Counted from the first letter of the stretch, positions 8,572 through 18,127 are shown. The stretch is DNA of 55,272 nt from Kordiimonadales bacterium (GCA_002401685.1 NVTU01000004.1:52027-107298), one strand, 5' to 3'. Program-made: numbers and translations. The notes: generated by a model from the letters alone, not told the origin.

Positions 8572-10311
8572 TCAGGGGTTTGTTTCACTAAAGGCCCAGT
8601 CGCAGATGGGCGTATTTTGGTTGGTCAGCTTAAGCGTAACGACGATCTGCTGCGTGCCTACCGGCCTATCAGGCTGGGCGAGATAGAGGCTTTCTTCCAG
8701 GCCAGCCGTTCCGCCTTCAACGCTGAATATCCAGATCTTGCCGCTGCGCGTGGCCAATGATATGCGGCCGTCTGGGGCAAGTCTTGCCTCAATAAGCGGA
8801 TGAAGGTGGAATCGTAGCTGCACGCTTTGGCCCGCTAATTTTTTTATCTTGGGGCCATAGAGCTTATCGGTTCCTGTCAGCTTTTTACCGTCCATTGAAA
8901 GGGTCAGTACCCGCTCGTGTTTGACGCCAAAACGGGCGAGGTAGCCATCGTGCATTAGTTTTACGCGCGTGCCGTTTTCTAGTTTTTCGCGGATGGTCAG
9001 TGTTTCAGCAACGCCTGCGCCGATGAGCCCGTTTTCCAAAATGCGGCTGCTGTTGGTGTCGGAAATCACCAGCGCCGAATGCGCAGCTGTTGCGCGCGAT
9101 AGGCCTGCGAGCTGCGCGAGCGCTCCCGAGCGCGCTGCAGGGCCCATATTTACGACCAGTCGCTCTTGCCCCGCCGAAAACTCGAACGAGCCTGTACTTG
9201 CATGTGCGGAACGGGAAAGCCGCGGCTGCGGCGCCGGCCCGCAATCCATAATCACGCAGCTGGTGCGAACCTGCAGGCGCTGAATGCCAACGTGCGAGGC
9301 ATTTTCTATGGCTTTGCCTTTGGCTTTGCTGGCAGCCAAAATGGCATCCGCGCTAAAATTACATTCGGCAGATACACCGCCAATATGGGCAAAGCTGCCG
9401 TCAATGTGCCGCATGGTGCGAACAAAAGGCGCGAGCCGGTCAAGGCTGATCTGAACCCACGGTGGCAGGTCACTATCCGTCTCGATATAGGCGTCTCGCA
9501 ACAAGATTAATAACTGCATCGCACGCAAGGCATCGGCAGTGTTACGTGTCGCGGGACCGCCGTCTGGCAGGATGAATTCAGCCACGGCTTGGCGCATCAG
9601 TCTGGCGCCTTTGGTTTCCCATGCGTTGCCGCCCGGTAGCAGTAAGCCAGAAAGCATCAGCGCTGCAGCAGCCTCAAGCACGGCGATACCAGGAGTAGCA
9701 TCTCCGCAGGTGCGCATCAGGTGCCGAGTTTGTCGTGCCATTGAATGCAAGACTTTTGAGCGGTATACCAGATCCATTGAGGACAGGATCAGCGGGGCAT
9801 GCGATAGCCAGTTGATTAACCGTTTAGAGAGAATATCTGCCTGCCAAATAGTTTTGTCCCATTCGGCACCAACGGTTATCCAGCTTGTGATCAAAGCCTC
9901 AGCAGTGTCTCGCGCAACGCTCCCTTTGCTTGTCTGTGCTAGGTCCTGCAACCAGTTATAGCTGTGGGCATGGTTTATCAGGCTAGGCCGCGCGCTTGCT
10001 AAGCGGCTCCAGAAATGGATGCCAAGCTTTAGCTGTTCTGTGCCGTGCAGCATATCGCCGCCAATTATTGCAGATCCAAGTGTGGCGTTACCGTGCGCCG
10101 GGTCCTTTAGGCTGCCGAGCAACTGAACCGGATGTCGGCCTTTAAGGCGATGCGTATAAAGGCGGGTGCCGTACCCCCATTCGCGGATGCCGCGGCCTAA
10201 AGGCGCAAACAGATTGCCTACAAAACCAGGGTTTTTCCCGCGTCTGAGCGTCGTCCGCGAAAGCGGCGCGCTGGAGGAAAATCCTGCAATGTGATCGAGG
10301 GCGGCATTCAT
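8572..10311 (-). CDS. heparinase II/III family protein
   Basis: This is a 579-residue protein with the alpha-helical N-terminal toroid (LINWLSHAPLILSSMD, MARQTRHLMRTCGDATPGI, ILPDGGPATRNTADALRAM) and the C-terminal beta-sandwich (ISLATRSGKIWIF) of the heparinase II/III family. The central IGGVSAECNFSADAILAASKAK matches the alphaproteobacterial relatives found between rsmB and purH. There is no signal peptide, so a role in breaking down an exogenous polysaccharide is not supported. An intracellular or envelope-linked role is possible but unproven. It lies 75 nt upstream of purH. Confidence 0.88.
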   Translation of the reverse strand: MNAALDHIAGFSSSAPLSRTTLRRGKNPGFVGNLFAPLGRGIREWGYGTRLYTHRLKGRHPVQLLGSLKDPAHGNATLGSAIIGGDMLHGTEQLKLGIHFWSRLASARPSLINHAHSYNWLQDLAQTSKGSVARDTAEALITSWITVGAEWDKTIWQADILSKRLINWLSHAPLILSSMDLVYRSKVLHSMARQTRHLMRTCGDATPGIAVLEAAAALMLSGLLLPGGNAWETKGARLMRQAVAEFILPDGGPATRNTADALRAMQLLILLRDAYIETDSDLPPWVQISLDRLAPFVRTMRHIDGSFAHIGGVSAECNFSADAILAASKAKGKAIENASHVGIQRLQVRTSCVIMDCGPAPQPRLSRSAHASTGSFEFSAGQERLVVNMGPAARSGALAQLAGLSRATAAHSALVISDTNSSRILENGLIGAGVAETLTIREKLENGTRVKLMHDGYLARFGVKHERVLTLSMDGKKLTGTDKLYGPKIKKLAGQSVQLRFHLHPLIEARLAPDGRISLATRSGKIWIFSVEGGTAGLEESLYLAQPDRPVGTQQIVVTLKLTNQNTPICDWAFSETNP

Positions 10312-10416
10312 AGCGCCAATGTCCCTTTGCCCCTAAAACCCAATGCCGTGCGCTTAAAGTACCGCGTTCAGCATATCTTTTCAGTATTTTATTACGCTGC
10401 CGTAACCGTAAATTAT

Positions 10417-11076
10417 CTAGCCGCGTAACGCTTTAATATTTTCAGCGTAAGCGGATGGCCCACCTTTAAAAGTGGCACTGCCAGCTACCAGCAGATCAGC
10501 GCCTGCTGCAATGCACTGCGGTGCGATATCCCGGTTCACGCCACCGTCGACCTGCAGGTCAATATCAAGGCCGAGCGCATCAATGCGGGCCCGAATGGCT
10601 TCGATCTTTTTTAACTGGCTATAGATGAAAGATTGCCCACCAAACCCAGGGTTCACTGACATCACCAAAATCAAATCGAGCGTATCATACAAATACTCGA
10701 TGCTGCTTTCAGGTGTTGAGGGATTAAGTGATATCCCTGCCTTCACACCTTCTGCACGGATCGCCTGCAACGTGCGGTGCGGATGAGGGCCTGCCTCAAT
10801 CTGTGCGGTAATTATATCTGCGCCTGCGTCGGCAAAAGCTTTGATGAAAGGATCAACCGGCGTGATCATCAGATGCACATCCATCACCTTTTTTGTGTGC
10901 GGCCTAAGCGCCTTCACCACGTCTGGGCCAATGGTGATGTTGGGGACAAAATGGCCATCCATTACATCAACATGGATATAATCGGCGCCTGCCGTATCAA
11001 TGGCACGCACTTCTTCACCCAATTTCGCAAAATCTGCGGACAGGATGGACGGGGCAATTCGGGTTGGCTTCTGCAT
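10417..11076 (-). CDS. rpe: ribulose-phosphate 3-epimerase
   Basis: This enzyme interconverts ribulose-5-phosphate and xylulose-5-phosphate in the pentose phosphate pathway. It is a 219-residue TIM barrel of normal length. Typical signatures are IAPSILSADFAKLGEE, the metal-site HVDVMDGHFVPN, MDVHLMI, MSVNPGFGGQSF and the phosphate-binding DGGVN and VAGSATF segments. It lies between rsmB and the heparinase-like gene on the same strand. Confidence 0.97.
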   Translation of the reverse strand: MQKPTRIAPSILSADFAKLGEEVRAIDTAGADYIHVDVMDGHFVPNITIGPDVVKALRPHTKKVMDVHLMITPVDPFIKAFADAGADIITAQIEAGPHPHRTLQAIRAEGVKAGISLNPSTPESSIEYLYDTLDLILVMSVNPGFGGQSFIYSQLKKIEAIRARIDALGLDIDLQVDGGVNRDIAPQCIAAGADLLVAGSATFKGGPSAYAENIKALRG

Positions 11077-11103
11077 AGCGCACCCATAACAGGTAAGCCC
11101 CGG

Positions 11104-11122
11104 TGCTGCAAGGATTGCAGCA
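11104..11122. repeat. inverted repeat upstream of rpe
   Basis: TGCTGCAA (11104-11111) and TTGCAGCA (11115-11122) form a perfect 8-bp inverted repeat with a 3-nt loop, 28 nt upstream of the rpe start in the rsmB-rpe gap. It lacks a clear T-run, so it could be an rsmB 3'-end hairpin, an rpe leader element or an operator. Confidence 0.4.
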
Positions 11123-11182
11123 GTGTTTTAGGGATAAAATAAGGGGCAGTTTAGCTGGGCATATAGTGGCAGCAATTAACGC

Positions 11183-12511
11183 CTAGTTCTTGACTATACG
11201 GGCAGCAAAAAAGCCATCCATGCCGCCTTCAAGCGCAGGGTCGGACGGCAGGCATAACAGGTCACCGTCGTCTGTGATGAGCGTAGCCAAGCCACCAACC
11301 TCATCGGGTGTTATAGGCAGGCGCGCTGCGTTGGTAACATGGTCGAGGAAGGACCTGATTTGCTCAATGCCTTCTTGTGTTTCCAGAGAGCAGACACAGT
11401 ACACCAGTGTGCCACCAACCGGCAGCAGGTCAAATGCGTGATCAAGTAAGCGGGCTTGCAGGTTGGCAAGCTTGTCGACATCAGCCTGTGTTTTGGTCCA
11501 GATAACATCCGGGTTGCGGCGCAAGGTGCCTGTTGCGCTGCACGGTGCGTCGAGTAAGATATGATCTACCTTTTTTACAGTTCGGAATTTGGCAGCGTCG
11601 CTAACGACAACGTCTGCAGTTAGATTGGTGCGGGCCAAATTTTCACTGAGCCTTTTAAGACGTGGTGCCGACCGGTCAATGCTGATGACATTTGCGCCCT
11701 GAGACGCCAGCTGCATGGTCTTGCCGCCGGGGGCTGAGCACAGATCGAGTACAGTCTTGCCTTTGATGTCGCCGAACAGCGTTGCCGGGATTGCGGCGGC
11801 ACAGTCCTGGACCCACCACAAGCCGTCATCGTAGCCTTCAAAGGCCGTTACGTCGCCAACTTCGCGCCTAAGCGACCCTGTCGGCAAGATGGTTGCGTCG
11901 AGCTTCTTTGCCCATTCTTTCGGGTCAGCGTCCGCGCGAAGTGAGATGTCCAGCGACGGTGTATGTTGCAAGGTGGACGCTATCGCAATGGCAGTGCGCT
12001 CGCCGTAGGCTTCTGTCCAATTGTCAAAAACCCAGGTTGGCAGATCTTTGCCAGGGGTTGCGTTCAGTTTAACCAACAGCTCGTCTTGCTCACGGCTAGC
12101 ACGGCGCAAGATGGCATTCACAAGGCCAGCAAAACCATTTTCCTTACCGGGCAGGTTTTTGATCAGTGTGACGGTTTCATTCACGGCGGCATAGTCTGCA
12201 GTGCGCATCAACAGGATTTGCGCAAGGCCGGTGATAAGGGCGGCTTCTGTCCAAGTAGCGTTCCGCGGCAGGCCGCGCTCTAGCAAACTGGCGAGCAGGG
12301 CCTTGAGGCTGCCGTACCGCCTTAAGCAAAGCATCAAAAGGTTGAGCACAAAGGCGCGGTCTCGGGCGTTCAGGTTAGCCGTATCGGTGATGGTATCCAG
12401 AGCAGCATCAAAGGGGCGCTTCTTGAGGGTAATGGCCATCAAAGCGCGCACGGCTGCTTCGCGTACTTTCAAGCCGCCAGCAGCAGCTTTATTGGTGTTC
12501 TGATCGCTCAT
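11183..12511 (-). CDS. rsmB: 16S rRNA m5C methyltransferase, RsmB/NOP family
   Basis: The product is 442 residues. It has an N-terminal NusB-like RNA-binding helical domain (residues 15-150) and a C-terminal SAM-dependent methyltransferase domain. The SAM motif is VLDLCSAPGGKTMQLA. The two catalytic-site cysteines sit in DAPCSATGTLRRNPD (about residue 325) and LVYCVCSLETQEG (about 370), as in RNA cytosine-5 methyltransferases. RsmB modifies C967 of 16S rRNA in E. coli; the same target is inferred here. It begins the minus-strand series leading to purH. Confidence 0.93.
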   Translation of the reverse strand: MSDQNTNKAAAGGLKVREAAVRALMAITLKKRPFDAALDTITDTANLNARDRAFVLNLLMLCLRRYGSLKALLASLLERGLPRNATWTEAALITGLAQILLMRTADYAAVNETVTLIKNLPGKENGFAGLVNAILRRASREQDELLVKLNATPGKDLPTWVFDNWTEAYGERTAIAIASTLQHTPSLDISLRADADPKEWAKKLDATILPTGSLRREVGDVTAFEGYDDGLWWVQDCAAAIPATLFGDIKGKTVLDLCSAPGGKTMQLASQGANVISIDRSAPRLKRLSENLARTNLTADVVVSDAAKFRTVKKVDHILLDAPCSATGTLRRNPDVIWTKTQADVDKLANLQARLLDHAFDLLPVGGTLVYCVCSLETQEGIEQIRSFLDHVTNAARLPITPDEVGGLATLITDDGDLLCLPSDPALEGGMDGFFAARIVKN

Positions 12512-12688
12512 TCCGATGTCCTGCCATTCTCATGATTGTCGCAGTCTAGGTGCCCATGCGCGCTTCATACTCTCATGTAGGCACGGAAGGAAGTGCTAAT
12601 CTTAGGTGTACAGCCGCGCACACTATTAAAGGATCAGCTTGCACACTATACCCAATAGGTCTTAGTGTTGGCCGCTCGGAGGACGCAC

Positions 12689-13408
12689 GTGACAATTAGA
12701 ATTCAAATTGATGCTCGTTATAATGGGCCGCCTAAAAGCGGTAACGGCGGTTATTGCTGTGGTTTGATGGCCAATCTTATTGGCGGTTCGGCTACAGTAA
12801 GCCTGAAGGCCCCGCCTCCGCTCGAAACTCAAATCGAACTGCGCCGCGTTGACGGCAAAGTTGAAATGCACGAAGGCGGCCGCCTAATCGGCGTAGCTGA
12901 AGCTGCAACGCTTGATCTGGAAGTGCCTAAATTACCGAATCCGCTGATTTTGACAGGCTCGCCTGTCTCGGCGTCAGGTAAACCTGCAGCGTTCGCCCCT
13001 TTTAGTGGTTGTTTCGTGTGCGGTACAAACCGTAAGCACCGTGACGGCTTGTGCATCTATTCTAAAATGGTTGACGGCCACGATGACATGGTTGCGGGTG
13101 TTTGGCATTTGCATGATGGTTTAGCGGACACTGAAGGCAATGTGATGCCTGAATTTTTGTGGTCAGCGCTCGATTGCCCTGGTTATTTTGCCTGTGCGCC
13201 CGGCGAGGCGGCATTGCTCGGCAAATTGACGACGGAAATTATAGCCCCGCTTCCGGCTTCTGGCGACGCGACTGTGCTTGGGTGGGATTTGGGCGGCAGT
13301 GGCCGCAAGCGTCGGTCCGGCACTGCGGTTTTTGATAGAGACCGCAAGCTTATCGCCAAGGCCGAAGGCCTCTGGATCTTGGTTGATCCAGCGATGATGA
13401 CTTCATGA
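12689..13408 (+). CDS. hotdog-fold thioesterase-like protein
   Basis: The start is placed at GTG 12689 because GGAGGA lies 7-8 nt upstream; the longer reading frame from 12665 would contain this ribosome binding site. The 239-residue product has the N-terminal YNGPPKSGNGGYCCGLMA motif and a central CFVCGTNRKHRDGLCI segment, both characteristic of tandem-hotdog thioesterase-superfamily proteins. The second half repeats the fold, with MPEFLWSALDCPGYFA. Acyl-CoA or acyl-ACP thioester hydrolysis is inferred. It lies 37 nt upstream of the AmpG-like permease. Confidence 0.72.
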   Translation: MTIRIQIDARYNGPPKSGNGGYCCGLMANLIGGSATVSLKAPPPLETQIELRRVDGKVEMHEGGRLIGVAEAATLDLEVPKLPNPLILTGSPVSASGKPAAFAPFSGCFVCGTNRKHRDGLCIYSKMVDGHDDMVAGVWHLHDGLADTEGNVMPEFLWSALDCPGYFACAPGEAALLGKLTTEIIAPLPASGDATVLGWDLGGSGRKRRSGTAVFDRDRKLIAKAEGLWILVDPAMMTS

Positions 13409-13445
13409 GCGAGCAACTTTTTCCCCTACATGAGCCACTGATTGA

Positions 13446-14786
13446 ATGAATAATCCTTCGCAAGTTGCCGAGTCTAAAGTAAGCAAAACCATCCGCTTTA
13501 TTGGGACTTTTTTCAAAAAACCGTTGCTGGCTGCCTTTATGCTCGGCATGACCAGCGGTTTTCCGCTGACTTTGATCCTTGGCGTGATGACGGTTTGGCT
13601 GTCAAAGTACGGTATTAGCAAAACTACTATCGGTCTTTTTACGCTGGCAACTTTGCCTTATTCGTTGAAAGTGCTTTGGGCACCGATATTGGATAAACTG
13701 AGTTTTGGACGGTGGGCGCGAGCTTTTGGCCCTAGGCGTCTGTGGCTTTTAATTATCGTGACCGCTATGGCGGCCAGCATTTTGTATCTTAGCACTTTGA
13801 ACCCAGCCGATAACTTGATCGCGATGGGACAGATGGCGGTTGCTATTGGCTTTCTCTCTGCCAGCCTTGATATTATAATTGATGCTTACCGTATTGAAAT
13901 TACTGAGGAACGTGATCTTGCCCACAGTGCTGGTATGTATACGTGGGGCTACAGGCTTTCCAATCTGATAGCTGGTGCTGGCGTGTTCACTATTGCTGCC
14001 TATTCAACGTGGGGGCTTGCTATCGCTTTATTGCCTCTGCTTGCGCTTCCTGGCGTTATTACAGTGTTCTGGGTTGGCGAACCCTCCATCAAAGAAGGCG
14101 TGTTTCTGTCGGAGGAACGTAAATCTTACGGCAATAACTTCTGGTTCAAAATTTATGAAGCCGTAATATTACCGTTCAAGGAATTTATCCTCAGACGCAA
14201 TTGGCACTGGATCCTGCTGTTTATTGTTTTGGTGAAGTTTGGCGACGTTATGGCCGCTATTATGACCGGGCCATTCCTTGTTGAATTAGAATACACATTG
14301 CTTGAAATGGCTTTTGCTAACAAGGCTGTCGGCGCTATTGCAGCGGCGGCAGGCGGTGCTGCGGGTATCGGTGTTTACTGGTGGCTCGGGACCTACAAGG
14401 CGTTGTTGGTTAGCGTTATTTTCATGATGGTCACTAACCTGGGTTTTGTTTGGCTCAGTATTATTGGGCATGACACCACGGCGCTGGCGATCACCATTGG
14501 GCTTGAGAATTTTGCCACGGGAATTGGCGGTACTGTGATGGTGGCTTATTTTGCTAGTCTTTGTAACCTATCCTTCACCGCCACGCAGTATGCGCTTTTG
14601 TCCACTTTATCGAGTTTAGCGCGCGGTTTTTTTGGCGGGTTTTCAGGGAAAATTGCCGATAGCATGGATTGGACACAATTTTTTCTGGTCTCAACGGCTT
14701 TGGCTCTGCCGGGCCTCGTGGTATTGATGATTCTCTGGAAAAAGAACATTGGGCATGAGCCGGCACTCCAAAAAAATCACGGCTGA
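13446..14786 (+). CDS. AmpG-like MFS permease
   Basis: This is a 446-residue inner-membrane protein with about 12 hydrophobic helices. The N-terminal GMTSGFPLTLILGVMTVWLS and LPYSLKVLWAPILDK and the segment ASLDIIIDAYRIE are typical of the AmpG family. AmpG imports anhydromuropeptides for cell-wall recycling and links to beta-lactamase control. No muropeptide-recycling genes or ampC/ampR are seen in the window. Several alphaproteobacteria have more than one AmpG paralogue, so the substrate is not certain. Confidence 0.85.
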   Translation: MNNPSQVAESKVSKTIRFIGTFFKKPLLAAFMLGMTSGFPLTLILGVMTVWLSKYGISKTTIGLFTLATLPYSLKVLWAPILDKLSFGRWARAFGPRRLWLLIIVTAMAASILYLSTLNPADNLIAMGQMAVAIGFLSASLDIIIDAYRIEITEERDLAHSAGMYTWGYRLSNLIAGAGVFTIAAYSTWGLAIALLPLLALPGVITVFWVGEPSIKEGVFLSEERKSYGNNFWFKIYEAVILPFKEFILRRNWHWILLFIVLVKFGDVMAAIMTGPFLVELEYTLLEMAFANKAVGAIAAAAGGAAGIGVYWWLGTYKALLVSVIFMMVTNLGFVWLSIIGHDTTALAITIGLENFATGIGGTVMVAYFASLCNLSFTATQYALLSTLSSLARGFFGGFSGKIADSMDWTQFFLVSTALALPGLVVLMILWKKNIGHEPALQKNHG

Positions 14787-14912
14787 TCTTGAAAAAGTGA
14801 ATGCACGGGCGAACATGTGATGTCATTGTGGTAACAGAAGGCTGTAATGTTACTGCAATTAGTTGGCTGTATGACTGCGGTATAAAAATAATAAAGCTAG
14901 TGGGTTAAACAT

Positions 14913-15806
14913 ATGAAAAAATATGCACCGTTGCGACCAAGTGTTGCTGCTGCGCAAGCGATGGCTGGGGCGCCTTCGTATGTTCGAAAAGGCAGTATTG
15001 AGGTACGTCTTGCACGGTCCTTTCAGGAAATAAAAATTGCGCAGAAATTGCGCTACAACATTTTCTATGAAGAAATGCAAGCTAAACCCACGTGGAAAAT
15101 GAAAATTACCAAGCGGGATATGGACCCGTATGATGTTTTTTGTGACCACCTTCTGGTGATCGATCACGACAAACCAAAAACCAAACGCATCGTTGGTACT
15201 TACCGGCTCCTCCGGCAGGAAATAGCTGAAGCGCATGAAGGCTTTTACTCGGCTGGCGAATTTGATCTGGGCCCCTTGATGACGGATCATTTTCGCAAGG
15301 AAATGGGCGAAGGCAAGCAGTTACTCGAACTTGGCCGCAGCTGTGTGCATAAAGAATACCGCTCGAACGCCACCATTAACTTGCTTTGGCAGGGCATTGC
15401 GGAATATCTCAAAGAATTCAATATCGCCTATATGTTTGGCTGCGCCAGTTTTGATGGCACCGACCCGGCTGAGCTGAAAGAGCCACTTGCGTATCTGTAT
15501 CATAACCATTTGGTAGCGGAAGACTTCAAGGTTACGGCGCTTAGCGGAATGCATGAAGAAATGAACTTGATTGCGCAAGATGATATTGATGTTCGAAAGG
15601 CACGCCGCGCGCTTCCTCCGCTGATTAAGGGCTACCTCCGCCTTGGATGCCTGATCGGCAACGGCGCGGTTGTTGATAAGCAGTTTGGGACAACAGACGT
15701 GTTTATCCTGTTGCCGGTAGAACGCATCGCCAAGCGATACTCCAAGCATTATGATTTGAAAACCGAAGCAAACGATACAGCTGAAAGCACAAAAGCAGTT
15801 CAGTAA
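14913..15806 (+). CDS. OlsB-type acyl-ACP N-acyltransferase (GNAT-like)
   Basis: The 297-residue protein resembles the L-ornithine N-alpha-acyltransferase (OlsB)/putative hemolysin family. Visible landmarks are IAQKLRYNIFYEEM, the acidic YDVFCDHLLVID segment, the TYRLLRQ strand, and LLELGRSCVHKEYRS followed by YMFGCASFDGTDP. OlsB transfers a 3-hydroxyacyl chain from ACP to ornithine, making lyso-ornithine lipid. The second enzyme, OlsA, is not adjacent, so another amine may be the acceptor. It is followed by a strong terminator. Confidence 0.82.
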   Translation: MKKYAPLRPSVAAAQAMAGAPSYVRKGSIEVRLARSFQEIKIAQKLRYNIFYEEMQAKPTWKMKITKRDMDPYDVFCDHLLVIDHDKPKTKRIVGTYRLLRQEIAEAHEGFYSAGEFDLGPLMTDHFRKEMGEGKQLLELGRSCVHKEYRSNATINLLWQGIAEYLKEFNIAYMFGCASFDGTDPAELKEPLAYLYHNHLVAEDFKVTALSGMHEEMNLIAQDDIDVRKARRALPPLIKGYLRLGCLIGNGAVVDKQFGTTDVFILLPVERIAKRYSKHYDLKTEANDTAESTKAVQ

Positions 15807-15830
15807 GTCTTGGTTTGCGGAGAGGTAGAA

Positions 15831-15857
15831 AAGCGCTCATTTCGGGCGCTTTTTTTG
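15831..15857. terminator. bidirectional Rho-independent terminator
   Basis: AAGCGC and GGGCGCTT flank a short loop and are followed by seven T residues on the plus strand. The reverse strand also ends in a GCGCTTTTC stretch. It separates the acyltransferase gene from the convergent DUF938 operon and can serve both. Confidence 0.85.
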
Positions 15858-15922
15858 TGCCCAATTGATAGGGCGCAGCTTTGGTTGACTTCGCCTGGCG
15901 TGGCTGCACCTTTGCGTAAGCT

Positions 15923-16561
15923 TTAGAGCTTGCGGAAGATCAGTGAGAAGTTATTTGCAGGCATTGGAATTACGTCCGGTTCTGTAAACCCTGCTTTTGT
16001 ACCGAGCGCTGTCACGGCTTTCATGTCCCGAACGCCGTTTGCCGGATCACGCGCTTTCAGCCAGCCTTCAAACTGCTCATTGGAGGCGGATGTATGAACA
16101 CCGTCCCGCTTGTAGGGACCGTACAGATACAAGATGCCGCCTTTGGTAAGACCTGCGCCAACTTTCTCGAACAACGCCTCGGCCACCGTCCACGGCGCAA
16201 TATGAATAAGGTTGATGGCAAGCGCAGCCGCAAGAGGCGCCTCCAAATTCAGCACCTTTAAGTCGTCCGATAACACATTGAAGGATTGGGCTGGCAGGAG
16301 GGTCGCGGAGCTTGCGTCTGCGCGCCACGCATCAATGCTACGCAGGTGGGAGGGGTCAATATCCGTTGGCTGCCACATCAGGTTTAGGAATTTGGGCGCA
16401 AAATATGCCGAATGCTCGCCCGTTCCAGCAGCAATTTCCAGCAGCGTACCATTGGATGGTAATACATCCTTCAAAATATCGTAGATGACATCCCGGTTGT
16501 GCTCTGTTGCAGGCGCTACGAGCCGGTCGTCATTACCAGCAGGATCATAAAGCTGCGCCAT
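15923..16561 (-). CDS. DUF938 class I SAM-dependent methyltransferase
   Basis: The 212-residue protein has the SAM-binding motif LLEIAAGTGEHSAYFAP near residues 40-56, an acidic QPTDIDP strand, and the DUF938-typical NLIHIAPW and LYLYGPYKRDG segments. The substrate is unknown; biochemical data for DUF938 are sparse. It is the last gene of a four-gene minus-strand operon and starts 4 nt after the DUF6460 gene. Confidence 0.85.
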   Translation of the reverse strand: MAQLYDPAGNDDRLVAPATEHNRDVIYDILKDVLPSNGTLLEIAAGTGEHSAYFAPKFLNLMWQPTDIDPSHLRSIDAWRADASSATLLPAQSFNVLSDDLKVLNLEAPLAAALAINLIHIAPWTVAEALFEKVGAGLTKGGILYLYGPYKRDGVHTSASNEQFEGWLKARDPANGVRDMKAVTALGTKAGFTEPDVIPMPANNFSLIFRKL

Positions 16562-16565
16562 GGCC

Positions 16566-16799
16566 TTAGCGTTTCCGTAGCCGGGAAATTAGGAAAATGG
16601 GCACGACAATTGTTGCGCCCAGAAGCATATATTTGAAACCAGTCCCCGCGATCCATGCCCACGCGTGGGCGACTTTGTTTGCGGCCCAGCCAAACACTTC
16701 GCCGGTACTCCATTCTAACCAGTAGAGTGCAGCGCCGACTATGGTGCTCCAGACAATCAGTTTCACGACTGTGGCAAAGTCTATATCAAAACGCTGCAT
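16566..16799 (-). CDS. small two-helix membrane protein (DUF6460-like)
   Basis: This is a 77-residue protein with two predicted transmembrane segments, VVKLIVWSTIVGAALYWLEW (about 11-30) and YMLLGATIVVPIFLISRL (about 57-74), and a basic C-terminus RKR. I associate it with the alphaproteobacterial DUF6460 family; the function is unknown. It sits between the lipoprotein and DUF938 genes with 15- and 4-nt gaps, which supports it being real. Confidence 0.75.
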   Translation of the reverse strand: MQRFDIDFATVVKLIVWSTIVGAALYWLEWSTGEVFGWAANKVAHAWAWIAGTGFKYMLLGATIVVPIFLISRLRKR

Positions 16800-16814
16800 A
16801 CGGGCTTTCCTTGA

Positions 16815-17270
16815 TCAGTTCGCTGCGGCAACAATGGTCTGAGTGCCGTCAAGCCATGCGCCGCCTGGGATAATATGGCCGAGGCACTGCTGCACATCAG
16901 TTTGAACGCCTTTGCGCGTGCGGGCATTGATTTTCGCGGCTGTAAAATGTTCGCCGGGCGTCGGTTCAAAAAAGATAACCTCGAACACGCAAGTTTTGGT
17001 TTCAAACAGCATCACCTGCACATTTGCGTCGCGCCGTACGAAGCTCGGTTCTCCAAGTTTGGCCTGTACCTGTTTAGGGTTAAGGCCCTCTAGTGCGGTC
17101 ACCTGCGGAACTAGTTGAACCCGCTCTTCTACCACTGGCGGCGTTTCAATAATAAGCGCTTGAGGCGTTTCGTTTACAGTCGGCGCGGGCGGTGCTTCCG
17201 GAGCCAATGTGCCACCAGTCGCGCAGCCACCCAGGGCTAGAAATACTATACTTATTAGGAAGGCCCGCAT
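16815..17270 (-). CDS. putative outer-membrane lipoprotein, SmpA/OmlA-like region
   Basis: The 151-residue product starts with a lipoprotein signal ending LALGGC, with Cys16 the likely lipidated residue. After a Pro-rich linker, ALEGLNPKQVQAKLGEPSFVRRD is typical of the BamE/SmpA/OmlA-like fold, in which this helix-turn precedes beta strands. It is not BamE itself by context. The ATG overlaps the stop of the EI24 gene in a TAATG junction, which indicates translational coupling. Confidence 0.75.
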   Translation of the reverse strand: MRAFLISIVFLALGGCATGGTLAPEAPPAPTVNETPQALIIETPPVVEERVQLVPQVTALEGLNPKQVQAKLGEPSFVRRDANVQVMLFETKTCVFEVIFFEPTPGEHFTAAKINARTRKGVQTDVQQCLGHIIPGGAWLDGTQTIVAAAN

Positions 17271-17995
17271 TAACGGCGTGCTCCTTCACCGCTGCGTTCA
17301 GGCAGATTATGAAAAATATGGGTCATCACTGCAGCTCCAACGATCGGGGCGAGTATATTGAGGAATGGCACCAGGAACATGCCAGCGACCATTGCACCGA
17401 CCACAAAAATACGCCCGCCGTGCTGGACGCGGAAGTGCGCCACTGCGCGCCTATCCATATGGCGGAGCGCAACCATTTCAAAATATTCACGGCCCAATAA
17501 AAACCCATTGATGGCGACGAAAAGAATAATGAAGCCAAAGCCGCCCATGAAAAAGAGAATGATATAAGGGATGAGCGCGATCAGGTTCACTGTGATCATC
17601 AAAAGCGCAAGTTTCAAAGCGCTGACAATAATATCGCCGTATGGCACATCGCGTGTGCCCAAGCGGTTTGGGTAATGCTCTTCTTCAACGGCCGTGGCGA
17701 TCTTGTCAATCAGCAGGCCCATCACCAGTGTCACAACGGGCGGAAAGAGTAGATAGGATGCCATGCTGGTAAGAAACCAAAAGCCGGCTGCTGAAATGGT
17801 GCCACTGAAGCCGTTGAACCACTCCCAGTCAAACCAACCGGGTTCAACGGTGAAACTTGTTGGCCAATATAAATCCAGTACGAAAACCAAAAGACCCAAC
17901 GTTGCTGCGGCGGCTAAAATAGCCGTTAGAAAAACGCTGCGAAATTTGGGATGCAGCATTTGCTGCCAGGTACGATTAAGGGCTGTGCCAATCAT
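17270..17995 (-). CDS. EI24 domain (CysZ-like) membrane protein
   Basis: The 241-residue protein has about five hydrophobic segments and the family-typical NGFLLGREYFEMVALRHMDRRA stretch before a last helix. EI24/CysZ relatives include sulfate transporters, but CysZ function requires sequence checks that cannot be made here. It is the first gene of the operon with the lipoprotein, DUF6460 and DUF938 genes. Confidence 0.8.
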   Translation of the reverse strand: MIGTALNRTWQQMLHPKFRSVFLTAILAAAATLGLLVFVLDLYWPTSFTVEPGWFDWEWFNGFSGTISAAGFWFLTSMASYLLFPPVVTLVMGLLIDKIATAVEEEHYPNRLGTRDVPYGDIIVSALKLALLMITVNLIALIPYIILFFMGGFGFIILFVAINGFLLGREYFEMVALRHMDRRAVAHFRVQHGGRIFVVGAMVAGMFLVPFLNILAPIVGAAVMTHIFHNLPERSGEGARR

Positions 17996-18127
17996 TGTTG
18001 GTCCTCGCTGAGTTTATTATTTTTCTTGGCCGGTTTGTATAGATAGGCGCTTCAGGAAGCGCTTGCAATCCCGCTGTCATTTCTTATGGTGCGCTCTAAC
18101 GCTACAATTCATTGGGAAGACAGTAAA

